From Pelobates cultripes (taxonomy: Eukaryota; Chordata; Amphibia; Anura; Pelobatidae), in NCBI GenBank assembly GCA_933207985.1, contig OW240916.1, positions 135,952,743-136,016,742 of the forward strand: a stretch of DNA of 64,000 nucleotides. Direction: 5' to 3'. Position numbers and translations under genes: made by a program. This document shows, in pieces, positions 34,866 through 45,452 of this stretch. The stretch's first letter is position 1, and each line of letters starts with the position of its first letter. The notes below the pieces were generated by a model. The model searched no databases. It saw only the letters and a list, made by a program, of their open reading frames with translations, and had not been told where the DNA came from.

Positions 34866-35490
34866 TTTGTTCACAGGGGGTGGAGTGTGTAGGGGATGTC
34901 CTGATATGTGTGTAAGGAATGCATTGTCTGAAATTGTGTTTGTATGTGTAAGGGCTGTAAGGTGTGTTTCTGTGTATGTACGGGATGCATTGAATGTGTG
35001 TAAGGGGTGCATTGAGTGTGTGTAATGAATGCATTGTGTGTTTCTGTGTGTGTGAGGGATGCATTGTGTGTAACGGTTGCATTGCTTGTGTATGTGTGTC
35101 TGTGTGTGTAATGCATTGTGTGTTTTTCTGTGTGCAAGGGGTGCATTGTGTGTATGTGTCTGTGTGTGATGAATGTCAATCTCTCCCCCCCCCCTCCAAT
35201 TTCCTTCTCCTCCTCCCAATTTGTCTTTCTCCCCCCCTCCTCCCAATTTGTCTTTCTCCCCCCTTCTCCCAATTTGTCTTTCTCCTCCCAATTTGTCTTT
35301 CTCCCCCCCTCCTCCCAATTTGTCTTTCTCCTCCCAATTTGTCTTTCTCCCCCCCTCCTCCCAATTTGTCTTTCTCCTCCCAATTTGTCTTTCCTCTCCT
35401 CCCAATTTGTCTTTCTCCCCCTCCCTCCCCCCTCCTCCCAATTTGTCTTTCTCCCCCCCTCCTCCTAATTTCTTTCTCCCCCCCCCACCA
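34866..35490 (+). repeat. Two adjacent minisatellites
   Basis: 34900-35170 is a TG-rich array with units like GTGTGTAAGGGGTGCATT. 35195-35480 is a pyrimidine-rich array of about a dozen copies of CCCAATTTGTCTTTCTCC with variable C runs. Long open frames across them on both strands are products of the repeats, not genes. Confidence 0.88.
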
Positions 35491-35494
35491 CTGT

Positions 35495-35654
35495 TGTAGC
35501 GTGGCCGAGCCCAGTATAGTCCGCAGTTACAGGGAGCTTTTGTTTCCTGTACCCAGCCGGACTAAAAGGAAGTGCACTTCCTGTTAGTCCGGCTGGGTAC
35601 AGGAGACAGATGCTCCTTGTACCCGCAGACTATACTGGGCTCGGCCACGCTACA
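35495..35654. repeat. 160-bp near-perfect hairpin
   Basis: The arms start TGTAGCGTGGCCGAGCCCAG and end with its exact complement; the centre is AAAAGGAAGTGCACTTCCT. It could be a foldback element or the arm pair of a larger hAT-type element. Confidence 0.85.
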
Positions 35655-35898
35655 GTGAGGGAGTGACAGGAGGGAGCGCTGAGCGCTTCCCTCCTGTCAG
35701 CCCCTCTCCTCAGGCTGCGCCCGGGCGGTCCGCCCTCCTGGACACACCAGCCCGGGCAAAGCTGCAGCCACCTGAGGCTCTCTACAGAACGCTCGGGCGG
35801 CTGCAGCATGGGGGGGCTGGCGCTCCTGGTCATGGCACCTCCCACCCTGGTGGCACCCGGGGTGGACCGCCCCCTCCACCCCCCTTAGTATGCCACTG
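35655..35898 (-). mobile_element. hAT-type terminal segment
   Basis: The right end CCACTG at 35893-35898 gives CAGTGGCATACTAAGGGG on the minus strand, a hAT-type terminus like the one at 21666. The matching left end and the 8-bp duplication were not found; this element may include the hairpin and the minisatellites to its left. Confidence 0.45.
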
Positions 35899-35955
35899 CC
35901 TGGCTGACAAATGCTGAGTTAATCATTCAAGAATTCTCAGGGGCCTCTGGATTAA

Positions 35956-36424
35956 AGGACCACTATAGTGCCAGAAAAACATACTCGTTTTCCTGGCACT
36001 ATAGTGCCCTGAGGGTGCCCCCACCCTCAGGGGCCCCCTCCCGCCGGGCTGGGTAGAGAGGAAGGGGTTAAACTTACCTCTTTTTACAGCAACGGGCAGT
36101 GAGCTCTCCTCCCTCTTCTCCTCCTCTTCGGCTGAATGCGCATGCGCGGCAGGAACCGCGCGCGCATTAAGCCAGTCCATAGGAAAGCATTCACAATGCT
36201 TTCATATGGACACTGACGTCTTCTCACTGTGATTTTCACAGTGAGAAGCACGCAAGTGCCTCTAGCGGCTGTCAAGAGACAGCCACTGGAGGCTGGATTA
36301 ACCCTAACATAGCAGTTTCTCTGAAACTGCTATGTTTAAAAAAAAAAAAAAAAAGGATTAACCCTAGCTGGACCTGGCACCCAGACCACTTCATTAAGCT
36401 GAAGTGGTCTGGGTGGCTATAGTG
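35956..36424 (+). mobile_element. T2/Kolobok-type MITE inside gag
   Basis: TTAA at 35952-35955 precedes AGGACCACTATAGTGCCAG; the right end is CTATAGTGGTCCT at about 36418-36430. Body shared with 44637, 50936 and 51592: hairpin near the left end, CATGCGC-rich middle, GACAGCCACT and AGTTTCTCTGAAACTGCTATG palindromes. The right TTAA is not preserved. Confidence 0.8.
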
Positions 36425-36430
36425 GTCCTC

Positions 36431-37167
36431 TGTCGGGTTAATATAGGACTTCGGCGAGGCTGTTTTATAGTAAGTTCCGGTCTAGGGGTAGTAAGGTAAG
36501 GAGAATGAGGCGGGCTAATTTTACCGGGCGGAAGTTCAGTCAACAGGATGTTGCGGGCCGGGCTGGGAGGAGCCTGACCAGGAACCAGAAGTGACTTTAA
36601 TTCCGGATATATAAAACTAGTGGAGGTAGGTACAGGAAGGGGAGGACTCAGGGCAAGTGGGTTGGGCTCTAAACTAGATGAATGAGTGGGCAGGGACAAT
36701 GGGAAAGGGGGAGTGGCAACACCAGCAGCACCTCCTCTAACCTTAGAGGAGGAGTAAGGGGGTGGGGAGGGAAGTTCAGACTTAGAGGGAGAGCCTAAAA
36801 TGGACGGGGTTGCGGCCCTGATGGACAGGCAAGTCCTGGCCACCATGAGGCGACATTGCTCCTCATGGCATATCTTAATCCATTAAGGCAATTCTTCCAC
36901 AATCTGTTTCCAAAAATCAATATACGGAAACTGATCATAGAATTCAGGCCTACTAGATACAACCGCGTGCACACGTTGCACTAGAGTTAGATCAAGACTA
37001 CCACGTGGAGACCATGCGGTCACCAAGATAGCCCACTCTCTACTACATAATGTAGTCAAACGCTTTGGTGATAATTTCACCCCAAAATCACAAACTTTAT
37101 ATCCCTTTGCAAAGTTTTTCAACATACACGACAAGGGATCAACAATCTTTAAATCAGACGCACCCAT
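36431..37167 (-). pseudogene. ERV gag matrix and proline-rich region
   Basis: It starts with MGAS, a myristoylation-type start, 33 bases inside the longer open frame. The matrix-like part includes WAILVTAWSPRGSLDL and DQFPYIDFW, and ends EELP followed by an in-frame TAA. The same frame goes on with a proline-rich segment including PPPY, the late-budding motif. The capsid region downstream is missing because of the MITE and repeat block. Confidence 0.85.
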
Positions 37168-38445
37168 ACTGGCAACAGAGCGTCTAATACAAAGAAGCAC
37201 AATACCCCAAACACACTTCTAACGATCACACTTGTTTCCCTGGCAACGGCACCATGTGGCACAGTTGCTAGGTCAAACACACACACACGAAAACACGCAG
37301 AGAATTCTCATACATACAGTGATATCACGACGTCTCACTCACAAAGATTTACCAAACACTAGATACTTATCACTGTAACTATAAATCAAACCCTACAATT
37401 ATCCACATTATAAATCAACTTTTAACTAACCGACTATAAAGGATTATATCCCATTCTAGTAACCTCATCTTTACAATCAGTGGTTATGGTACGGTTAGCA
37501 AGTGGTTATAATACAGTTTTAAAGTCACAGATAACATAAGACAACAGTTTTTAGTAATTTTTACACAACGTCAGTAGTTATAGTACATGTTAATGGTTAT
37601 AATACCGTGCGCTATTATACAGTATACATACAAGTTACACTCCCACTAGACGGCAGAGCTCAAGCTTTCTAGCAGGACATACAATTCACCAATTCACCAA
37701 CTACAGTATATTTAACAACATTTACAATAATCCCAACTATTCTATTTGGCCAGCACCTCGAGAACTATCAAACTATTTACACCAGGATTCGGTTAGTCTA
37801 CGCTGCCCAAGCACCACATATAGCGAACTAGTGGGCGGAATTTACAACAGTACCCATTTAGTCTATCTACTCTATCAATAGTCTAGTGGCTGCATTTACA
37901 ACCGCGCACACTTAGCCAAGATAGGTTGAGAACTAGCAGACGGAATGTACACCAAAATCTGCTTAGTCTCGCCGGCCTCCCTGACCTAGCGACCGAAATT
38001 TACACCTAGACACGCTAGTCAAGACAGGACACCGGTGTCTGGCATAAACTATTTACACCAAGATTTAGCCTGACCCAAACCACCTATATTAGACGAGCTG
38101 ACTACAGAGCGTCTAATTTCCAGATAAGCGTTGCACCTTCGCTTCTTCCCTTTCAGAGGGAGGGGGCAATACAGTAACTGGTTCCAAATATAAAACCCCT
38201 TGTGGGCCTACCGCTCTAACGGTATCAGTCTTACCTCTTCGTTCCTGAACCTGGGCTTACACTCATCGACGGGGCACCCCGGTACTTACTACGTAATGGC
38301 CGATGATCTCCTGGGCGAAGCAGCCCAGTGGTGCCGAGATGAAGGGATGTCAACACAGAAGTTCAGGGGTGCTGCCATAGAGAACATTGGTAAAAGGTTT
38401 ACCGTCTCAAATCTCTGCGCCAGCTTCCGTGCGATGAGGTTCCCG
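37168..38445 (-). other. ERV leader between primer-binding site and gag
   Basis: About 1.28 kb without a long reading frame, unusually long for a simple retroviral leader. It has no MITE termini that I can see. It probably holds the packaging signal. Confidence 0.5.
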
Positions 38446-38463
38446 GACCCAATGCACCAAAGA
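38446..38463 (-). promoter_or_regulatory. ERV primer-binding site, tRNA-Gly-like
   Basis: A few bases inside the 5' LTR end, the minus strand reads TGGTGCATTGGGTCCGGGAA. It starts with TGG and its first 11 bases match the complement of a tRNA-Gly 3' end; the following bases match with a small insertion. Another tRNA is possible. Confidence 0.6.
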
Positions 38464-38887
38464 TGTAACCGAGTAAACTTGCAGAAGCCAGACACAGAGA
38501 GATGGATGCAGGTTTTCAGGAAGTAAGAGGTGTTTTTTAACATACCGATCGGGCCTCAGATGAACTAACGTTCCAAAACAGGTCTGAGGGACAAACACAT
38601 GGAGTACATGCTTTTTATAGAACTATAACTCCTCCCATTAATAGCTGCACCCGCACATACCCTTAACCAATCAGTGTACAGGATTTGGATTTCCTCATCT
38701 GGGCAGACCACATGGCTCATCCGAAACAAAGGAGAAAGGAGTGTAATTTCAGTTCCTGCATTCCTGCACATACTCAGTACATTGATGACAGTATCTTAGC
38801 TACGTGTAACTAACTGATACAACATACACATATGCCACGTGGAAATCTCGGCCTACTAAATTTACATTTCACCGAAATTCCATCACA
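38464..38887 (-). repeat. ERV 5' LTR
   Basis: 424 bp, TGTGATGG ... TTACA on the minus strand. Near 38530 the AATAAA signal of the other LTR is altered (a run of T instead of TTTATT on the plus strand). Confidence 0.92.
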
Positions 38888-39094
38888 GCTGTTGTGGCTT
38901 ACCAAGCATTATGTTACTTCTTCACATGCTATAAATAAAGATTGACAAAATATCTATAGTTGTGCTCAAAAGTTTTTAATGAAAACATGAGTGAGCAGAT
39001 AAAACACATTTATTTTATTTCTTACAGGATTCACATTTAACTATAGGTTATAACAGAAGGGCACAATTATAAAACAAAACATGGCAACAAAGAA

Positions 39095-41090
39095 AAAAAT
39101 GAAGGGGCAGAGCTTGACTGCCATGCTGCCTAGACGTGTTCTGCAAGAGCTCCCAAGACTTGCTCTGATTAATGGGGACTAATCCCGGTCCACTCGCTCT
39201 AACTGACCGCAGCCCATAGCCTTCCTGATCACAGGACAATGCTGTACCTGGGGATACCTGCTACAAGGTTCCCCCTTGCTGAATTGCCCGACTCAAGGCT
39301 TGCGGCCTTCCAGAACTGGAACTGAGGGGAGGCGGCCGCTCTCCCAATTCCCAGGCCTGAGGAGCGGTCCCCGCTCAATGCAGTCCCCCCCCCCCCTTTG
39401 GACCGGTGGGGGTTATCCCGGTCTCCGCTGACTCTCCATGCACATCTGGACTAGCTAAATCCTGCTATAGTGACACAAGCACCGACCACAGCCGCAACAT
39501 GCAAGCTGGCGGCCGGTCTAACCCAACACGCAACCACGCGGTTCGCACCAAACCCAGACAGAACACTGGATACCCTAATGCAACGCATAGACACAGCCTT
39601 CGACCGCTTCTGGGCGCAACGCGAGGCTTAAACTATGGCGGAGCCGGTCCTGGACCAGAAAGGTGAGCGGAGAGGAGAGATGTGGGGAGTAAGCAGGCCC
39701 CCTCAGGGTGCAACTATCAAGTCTCCACTAGTACCAGCATGTACTGGCCCACACGGGCAGAGAATGCACAGGGAGGTAAACTCCCAGCATCGTCCACAGA
39801 AGCGGAGACTACGACGCCGCAGGTGGCGAAGAAACATCATGGGCTCCAGCTATCCCCAACATGGGAAGGATCTGGACTCCAACACGAGCCACTAAATCCG
39901 TGGAGAGGAGATGCGAGCTCTCATCGGAGCCTGGTGTTGAAGGGACACTGATTATTGCACCTGCTTTCCACCGCACCGCAACAGCTTCAACGGGCCCCAA
40001 TGCACCAGCATCGGTTGACGCTAGACTCACGCTGCAGGACTGGTCCCCAAGAACCCTAGGCTGTTATCCATGTGGCCACCATCAACCACCTACATTACTG
40101 TGCCACTAACCTGCTCGTATAAATGGAGCAAGACCTACTTTAAGCGGCAACCTCAGTTACGCATCGATATGCGGGGACTCAGTGACTTATATGCCCTCTG
40201 AGTTTATGTTTTTGTCTCTCTCAGTGAGGAATTTATTTCTACCACCTGCACCATACATATTGGACAGCAACTAACATCGGCATCTTAGATCGTAAGATGA
40301 ACTTGTCCCTTATAATATGTCTTATCTCCTCACTGTCTATTTCTCCTGTTATAATAAACTAAAAGGTGCATTGTCCATTTATATGCGATATCACGCTTAT
40401 AATGCCTGCTATTGTAGTTCAGCATGTTTACCTTATTATATGTTTTACGTGCAAAGCTCAGATTGAGGAAACGCTACCTACTCTCACATAAAACTTAAAC
40501 CTAGCATGTTTTACTCAGCGTTAAAGCTACTTCACAACACTTGCATGTACCTAACCGAGCTGCTGAGTCTGAGGGAAACTATTCAATGTATTTTAAAAAA
40601 ATTTTAAGTAAATATTCTTAGCGTGAGCCCGGGCATCACCTAACTTACCTACTTGCCCGTGCATGTATAGCTATTAGCAATACGGGGCAGGGGAGTCTCA
40701 GTGGAATATGCATAGCAGACACTAGCTACTAGAATTTAGCCTGTTTACATTTATTCTAATGTACCACAGTTTACCTTGCATTTAAATAATCAGCAATTAA
40801 ATAATCGTTTAGCCCCAGCTTGAATTAACAATCAGTAAAGTGTATCTATACCACTCATACTGTTATAAACACTGCCTTAGCACAGCTTTAATAGTCCTGC
40901 AGTATAGTCTTAGGCAGTCCTTTACTCTTCCTAATATAAAATGAGTCTAACAAATACTCAGAGATGATATAAACTGCATTGTATTATACACGTCTTGTAT
41001 GAAAGCTTATCGTCTCCCCTCTCTCATTCTGTACCCTCATGATTTTCTGCCTCAATAAAAAAAAGAGATTGACAAAAAATAAATAAATTA
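39095..41090 (+). mobile_element. Short L1 derivative in the Tc1 terminus
   Basis: Begins GAAGGGGCAGAGCTTGACTGC like the 25319 copy and ends TGCCTCAATAAAAAAAAGAGA with an A-rich tail. A weak ORF1-like trace occurs near 39555-39630 (LDTLMQRID). There is no endonuclease or RT in the about 1.4 kb between it and the 3' end, which is AT-rich and non-coding. Confidence 0.72.
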
Positions 41091-41138
41091 AATGACCTCT
41101 GTTCAAAATTCTGCATACCCTTAGTTCTTAATACTATG

Positions 41139-42258
41139 TGTGACGAGACCAATCTCGCCACTGTGCATTGGAGGAGCCTGGTTGCCTGCCTGCTGCCTTT
41201 TGACTATGGACCGGCATTTAAATACTTTATTTTCCTATGCAGAAAGGTCTATTTCTGTCCGGGCGTTCGGTAGATTCTCGGATTTACCGAATGAACTCAT
41301 TTAACCCAGATAGCTATGCCATGGAGCCTATTTGTGTAATAAAAGACTTTGGCTCCATGGCGATTGAACTGTATGTGTGTGGTCTGAGCGCCATTCAGTA
41401 ATAATGTGCACTCAGACCTAAGCTATCTGGGGATATGTTGCATGTCTGTATTTTATGTAATAAATGTAACCTGGTGTATTTTATTGTATTTTACTGTCTT
41501 TTTACTGCCATGTGCTTAATGGAGTTTTGCCTCTGTCCTTTGAGATAATTGGATTACTTCCCAATTATCTCCAGGATAGAAGGAACTGGTTTTGGGCAGA
41601 AAAGCCATGCTTCCTTTGGTCACAAAGGACTATGATCTATCTTTTGAACCACTGGACCAATTTGGATGATTTTGACATATGTTTGTATTTGGAGTATGCT
41701 GATTCTGAAAATGTATGTGAATGTGATGCATACTTTTAAAGTTATGAATAATGTGCAAAATTTGTATTTCTCTGCCAGTGATAATTACATTACCCATTGT
41801 GTAAGTTAATTGTATCACAGGCAGAGGGGAGGATTTTGTGTGGGAGTGTCTGAGTGTATTATACATGTTTATTGGTTGTTTTCCAAAACCCTCTGGGTGG
41901 TACTAATGTGTTAGAATGTGTACATAAGAACAATAAACCCACAGCTCTGTCTGACCACTGCTTACCCTCAACACGGAGCCTTGTCTCGTCTTTGGGGGGA
42001 TTTACTGTATGCTGATAGAGACTGATTGCTAGGAGTGTAAGCGGCTTGGGTGCTTTTCCTATTCGTCTGCTAGCAGCTATTCGTGAGGTTCCAGTTCGGG
42101 AGTTTGGAGTGCTATTTTGTATCCAGTTCGGGAGTTTAGAGCATTCCCTTATATGCGGTTCGGGAGTTTGGTGTTTTACTGAAGCTGCCTTTATATCTGA
42201 AAGGGGAATATCGCCTAAACGGATTTTAACCCCTTGTGTGCTGAAACGGTCCGTTACA
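41139..42258 (+). mobile_element. Solo LTR (1120 bp)
   Basis: Starts TGTGACGAGACC and ends CCGTTACA; flanks CTATG (41134-41138) and CTGTG (42259-42263) agree at four of five positions. A polyadenylation signal AATAAA lies at about 41930. Related to the 5003-6177 LTR: AACCCAGATAGC, TCCATGGCGATTGAACT and GGTCTGAGCGCC-like blocks are shared. No internal part is left. Confidence 0.82.
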
Positions 42259-42263
42259 CTGTG

Positions 42264-42586
42264 TATTGCCCCCTTTAGTATTAATGACAGCATGCAGTGT
42301 TTTGTAATAGTTGTCTATAAGGGCCCCTAATTCTTGCAGGTGGTATATCTGCCTATTTGTCTTGGCAAAATGCCTCCAGGTAATGCAAAGTCTTTGGTCA
42401 TCTTGCATGAAACGCATGTTTGAGATCTTCCCAGAGTGGCTTGATGATATTAAGGTCAGGAGATTGTGATGGCACTTCAGACCCTTCACCTTTTCCTGCT
42501 GTAACCACTGGAGGGTCAACTTGGCCTTGTTCTTAGGGTCATTGTCATACTGGAAAGTCCAAGAGCTTCCCATAGGCAGCCTTAGC
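42264..42586 (-). pseudogene. Tc1 transposase, C-terminal part
   Basis: On the minus strand FQYDNDPKNKAKLTLQWLQQ matches the Tc1 motif FQQDNDPKHT with its catalytic D-N-D, then LISSSHSGKISNM stands for the usual SPDLNPIE block and is corrupted. The gene is cut by the hAT insertion to the right. Confidence 0.8.
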
Positions 42587-43044
42587 CAGGGCCAGCCCGT
42601 CCATAGGACAGACTGGAGCCATGGCACTAGATGGCACTGTTACAGGGGCGGCATTTTGCCGCCCCGGACCCTGCCTGCTCTTAGATATGGACTCCCCGGT
42701 GGTCCAGTAGGCTACTGGTGGTCCAGTGTATTGTTAGAGCAGCACACTCCCTCGAGGTTCCAGCACACTGTGAGTGTCAGAGCACAGGTGCTAGGTTCCA
42801 GCCTGCACTATGACATCATCGCAGAGCGCCGGAACTGCGAGGGAGTGCAGTTGCTCTAACAACACACTGGACCACCAGTGAGTCCACTAGCAGCCCACCA
42901 GGGACCCACTGAACCACAAGAGGGGGGCAAATAAATATAGAGGGGTGGTGACTGACTAAGTGGAGAAAATGACAGTATGTGGGGTGGCTGTGTTAAACAC
43001 AGTCTCCCTACACTAAATAAAAATGCATTTAGTATATATAAATA

Positions 43045-43045
43045 C

Positions 43046-43088
<43 letters not shown>

Positions 43089-43110
43089 CTTTAATATATA
43101 TATATATATA
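43045..43110. repeat. (TA)n microsatellites
   Basis: Two TA runs separated by AATACTT. Confidence 0.9.
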
Positions 43111-43167
43111 AATTGAATGAAGAGAGCACTCAAAGGATTTTCAAAAATAAATTCATGTTGTATGAAG

Positions 43168-43206
43168 CGATCAACGTTTCGACCCAAAAGGTCTTTATCA
43201 AGATGT
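43168..43206 (-). ncRNA. Hammerhead-like motif, weak
   Basis: Minus strand CTTGATAAAGACC, a TTTT loop, then GGTCGAAACGTTGATC. It has the TGA-A core, a 4-bp helix II (GACC/GGTC) and GAAACGTT. Helix I is poor. It resembles the 61 kb and 19 kb motifs but is less complete. Confidence 0.35.
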
Positions 43207-43463
43207 GCATACACATAAACAAGTGTTTATATAAGGCATAAAGCATAAAAAAGGTAATCACTTACCCAGTGCAGGTGTACCCCCCTTGATCTGTGCTCAG
43301 ATGCTGTGTGGACTGGTGAGCATGACCGCGCATGCGTGAAGGACATGTGTGTGATGTGGCCGTGATCGCGTCTAGTAACCATGGTGACGCGGTGCAAAAG
43401 TGTAATAGGTGTATAGTGTGTTATATACACTAAAAGGTGTCTTTGGCCGGCCCTGGCCTTCAC

Positions 43464-44092
43464 ACAGAATAATGCAAATTGTCTCCAGTATTTTCTGATA
43501 GCATGCTACATTCATCTTGCCATCAATTTTAACAAGATTCCCTGTGCCTTTAGATCTCACACATCCCCAACCACCATGCTTTACAATGGGGATGGTATTA
43601 TTTTAACTATAGGCCTTGTTGACCCCTCTCCAAACATAACACTTGTGGTTGTGACCATAAAGCTTTATTTTGGTGTCATCACTCCAAATTACAGTGTGCC
43701 AGAAGCTGTGAGGCATGTTAAGGTGTTGCCGGGCATATTGTAACCGGGCTATATTTGTGACAATGGCGCAGTAAAGGCTTCTTTCTGGCAACTTGACCAT
43801 GCAGCTCATTTTTGTTCAAGTATCGTTGTATTGTGCTCCTTGAAACAACCACATTGTCTTTTTCCAGAGCAGCCTGTATTTCTCTTGAGGTTACCTGTGG
43901 GTTTTTCTTTGTATCCTGAATACTTCTTCTGGCAGTTGTGGCTAAAATCTTTCTTGGTCTACCTGACCTCAGCTTGGTATCAAGAGATCCCCAAATTTTC
44001 CACTTCTCAATAAGTGATTGAACAGTACTGACTGGCGTTTTCAAGGCTTTGGATATCTTTTTATATCCTTTTCCATCTTTATAACGTTCCAT
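43464..44092 (-). pseudogene. Tc1 transposase, N-terminal and middle part
   Basis: 44092-43740 encodes the paired-type helix-turn-helix domain with GYKKISKAL, SGRPRKI and a second helix set ending RKKPLL. Then SFWHTVIWSDDTKIKLYG carries the first catalytic D (the WSDE position). The frame shifts near 43720-43810. The next block ([14 protein letters not shown]) reaches the hAT insertion. It is inactive. Confidence 0.85.
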
Positions 44093-44396
44093 TACCTTGT
44101 TACGCAGATCTTTTGACAGTTCTTCTCTGCTACCTATGGCTCAGTATCTAGTCTGCTCAGTGCATCCATGTGTAAGCTAACAAACACATTGACTATTTAT
44201 ACACAGACACTAATTGCAATTTAAAAAAACCACAGGAGTGGGAAATCAACCTTAAATTGCCATTTTAACCTGTGTGTGTCACCTTGTGTATCTGTAACAA
44301 GGCCAAACATTCAAAGGTATGTCAACTTTTGATCAGGGCCATTTGGGTGATTTCTGTTATCATTATGATCTAAAAGGAGCCAAACAACTATGTGAC

Positions 44397-44636
44397 TATA
44401 CTGCCACACATCCCATGTGTTACCTATTAAGGGTTAATAAGTATATAGAGGTGTATATAAAAAATACCCCTTTCTGTCTTATTAGAGATATCTTTGCCAG
44501 AAGCTCAAGGAAGCAAGGTGAAGAGTCAGAGTAGGACCCGTCTAGGGGGGCCTGCCTTGACATTGGCAGACGAGCATTCCCTTCAGTGGCCATTGGAGTA
44601 ACTAAATGACCTCCATTTGTTTAAATATAATATTAA
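44397..44636 (+). mobile_element. Repeat R1, split by a MITE (continues 45135-45170)
   Basis: Matches 49175-49480 in the opposite orientation: ACCTCCATTTGT, AGGCAGACCCCC/GGGGGGCCTGCC, GCAAGGTGAAG and AGCGCAGGTAACTT are shared. A Kolobok MITE (44637-45130) has landed in it. Family unknown. Confidence 0.7.
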
Positions 44637-45130
44637 AGGACCACTATAGTGCCAGGAAAACATACTCGTTTTCCTGGCACTATAGTGCCCTGAGGGTGCC
44701 CCCACCCACAGGGACCCCCTCCCGCCCGGCTCTGGAAAGGGTAAAGGGGTTAAAACTTACCTTTTTCCAGCGCTGGGCGGAGAGCTCTCCTCCTCCGATC
44801 CTCCTCCTCTCTGCCCCGTCGGCTGAATGCGCACGCGCGGCAAGAGCTGCGCACGCATTCAGCCGGTCACATAGTAAAGCATTCATAATGCTTTCCTATG
44901 AACGCTGGCGTGCTCTCACTGTGAAAATCACAGTGAGAAGCACGCAAGCGCCTCTAGTGGCTGTCAATGAGACAGCCACTAGAGGATTAGGAGGAAGGCT
45001 TAACCCATTATTAAACATAGCAGTTTCTCTGAAACTGCTATGTTTATTAAAAAATGGGTTAACCCTAGCTGGACCTGGCACCCAGACCACTTCATTAAGC
45101 TGAAGTGGTCTGGGTGCCTAGAGTGGTCCT
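44637..45130 (+). mobile_element. T2/Kolobok-type MITE with exact TTAA duplication
   Basis: TTAA at 44633-44636 and 45131-45134; termini AGGACCACTATAGTGCCAGG and CTAGAGTGGTCCT. Same family as 50936 and 51592. Contains the AGTTTCTCTGAAACTGCTAT palindrome near 45025. Confidence 0.9.
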
Positions 45131-45452
45131 TTAAGGAGAGAGCGCAGGTAACTTCTTTTCTTTGGTTTTTACTATATGTGATAATAAATCACTAACCTTC
45201 AATAAAATGATTTTTTTTTTTGCATGACCAGTCATGTTTTCCAAATCAATGACAAAATTTCAAAATTTCGGCCCGGGTATGCAAGCTTTTGAACTGTATG
45301 GAAAACTAATATAAATAACATCAGTAAGACTGATAAAAGACTGTCAAGATGCAAAAAAAAAAGGGGGGGGGAGGGGCTGCAAAACCAAAAATAGCAGCAA
45401 ATAATTCCAAATATTGGTAACACCAGCCACTTACGAGAAGTAGAGCCCAATC

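Larger units (their letters stand above)
28007..38887 (-). mobile_element. Class I endogenous retrovirus, broken provirus
   Basis: A full-length provirus layout on the minus strand: 5' LTR (38464-38887), primer-binding site, leader, gag, pol, env, polypurine tract and 3' LTR (28007-28430), flanked by a 4-bp duplication GCTG (28003-28006 and 38888-38891). A 4-bp duplication, one CCHC knuckle in nucleocapsid, a PPPY late motif and the RT and integrase motifs point to the gammaretrovirus-related class. It cannot replicate: gag has an in-frame stop and loses most of its capsid region, protease is absent, RT lacks its catalytic box, pol has further stops and a shift, and env has shifts. The gag region is filled by about 2.7 kb of simple repeats and transposons. 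Confidence 0.92.
42587..43455 (+). mobile_element. Non-autonomous hAT element with an internal Penelope-like relic
   Basis: Termini CAGGGCCAGCCCG and (complement) CAGGGCCGGCCAAAG; flanks GCCTTAGC (42579-42586) and GCCTTCAC (43456-43463) agree at six of eight bases. It splits the Tc1 transposase. Inside are (TA)n tracts at 43045-43110 and a Penelope-like terminal sequence at about 43120-43440, with a hammerhead-like motif on the minus strand. Confidence 0.75.
38957..45296 (-). mobile_element. Tc1-type transposon enlarged by nested insertions
   Basis: Terminal inverted repeats begin TAGTTGTGCTCAAAAGTTT at the left and (complement) CAGTTCAAAAGCTTGCATAC at the right, flanked by TA at 38955-38956 and 45297-45298. 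A Tc1 transposase is readable on the minus strand in two blocks (44092-43464 and 42586-42290). A native element would be about 1.5-2 kb; this one is 6.3 kb because an L1 derivative, a solo LTR, a hAT element, a repeat R1 copy and a Kolobok MITE have landed in it. Confidence 0.88.

Noticed and set aside
34848..35587. Frames of 108-197 codons on both strands
   Set aside because: Products of the TG-rich and pyrimidine-rich minisatellites; repetitive peptides, opposed on both strands.
35956..36424. Possible piggyBac origin of the long TTAA MITEs
   Set aside because: TTAA fits both, but the TTAAAGG start and palindromic ends agree better with the T2/Kolobok type known in Xenopus; the assignment stays open without a transposase.
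38200..38526. 108-codon plus-strand frame near the 5' LTR
   Set aside because: It crosses the primer-binding site and LTR end and is antisense to the provirus; no similarity.
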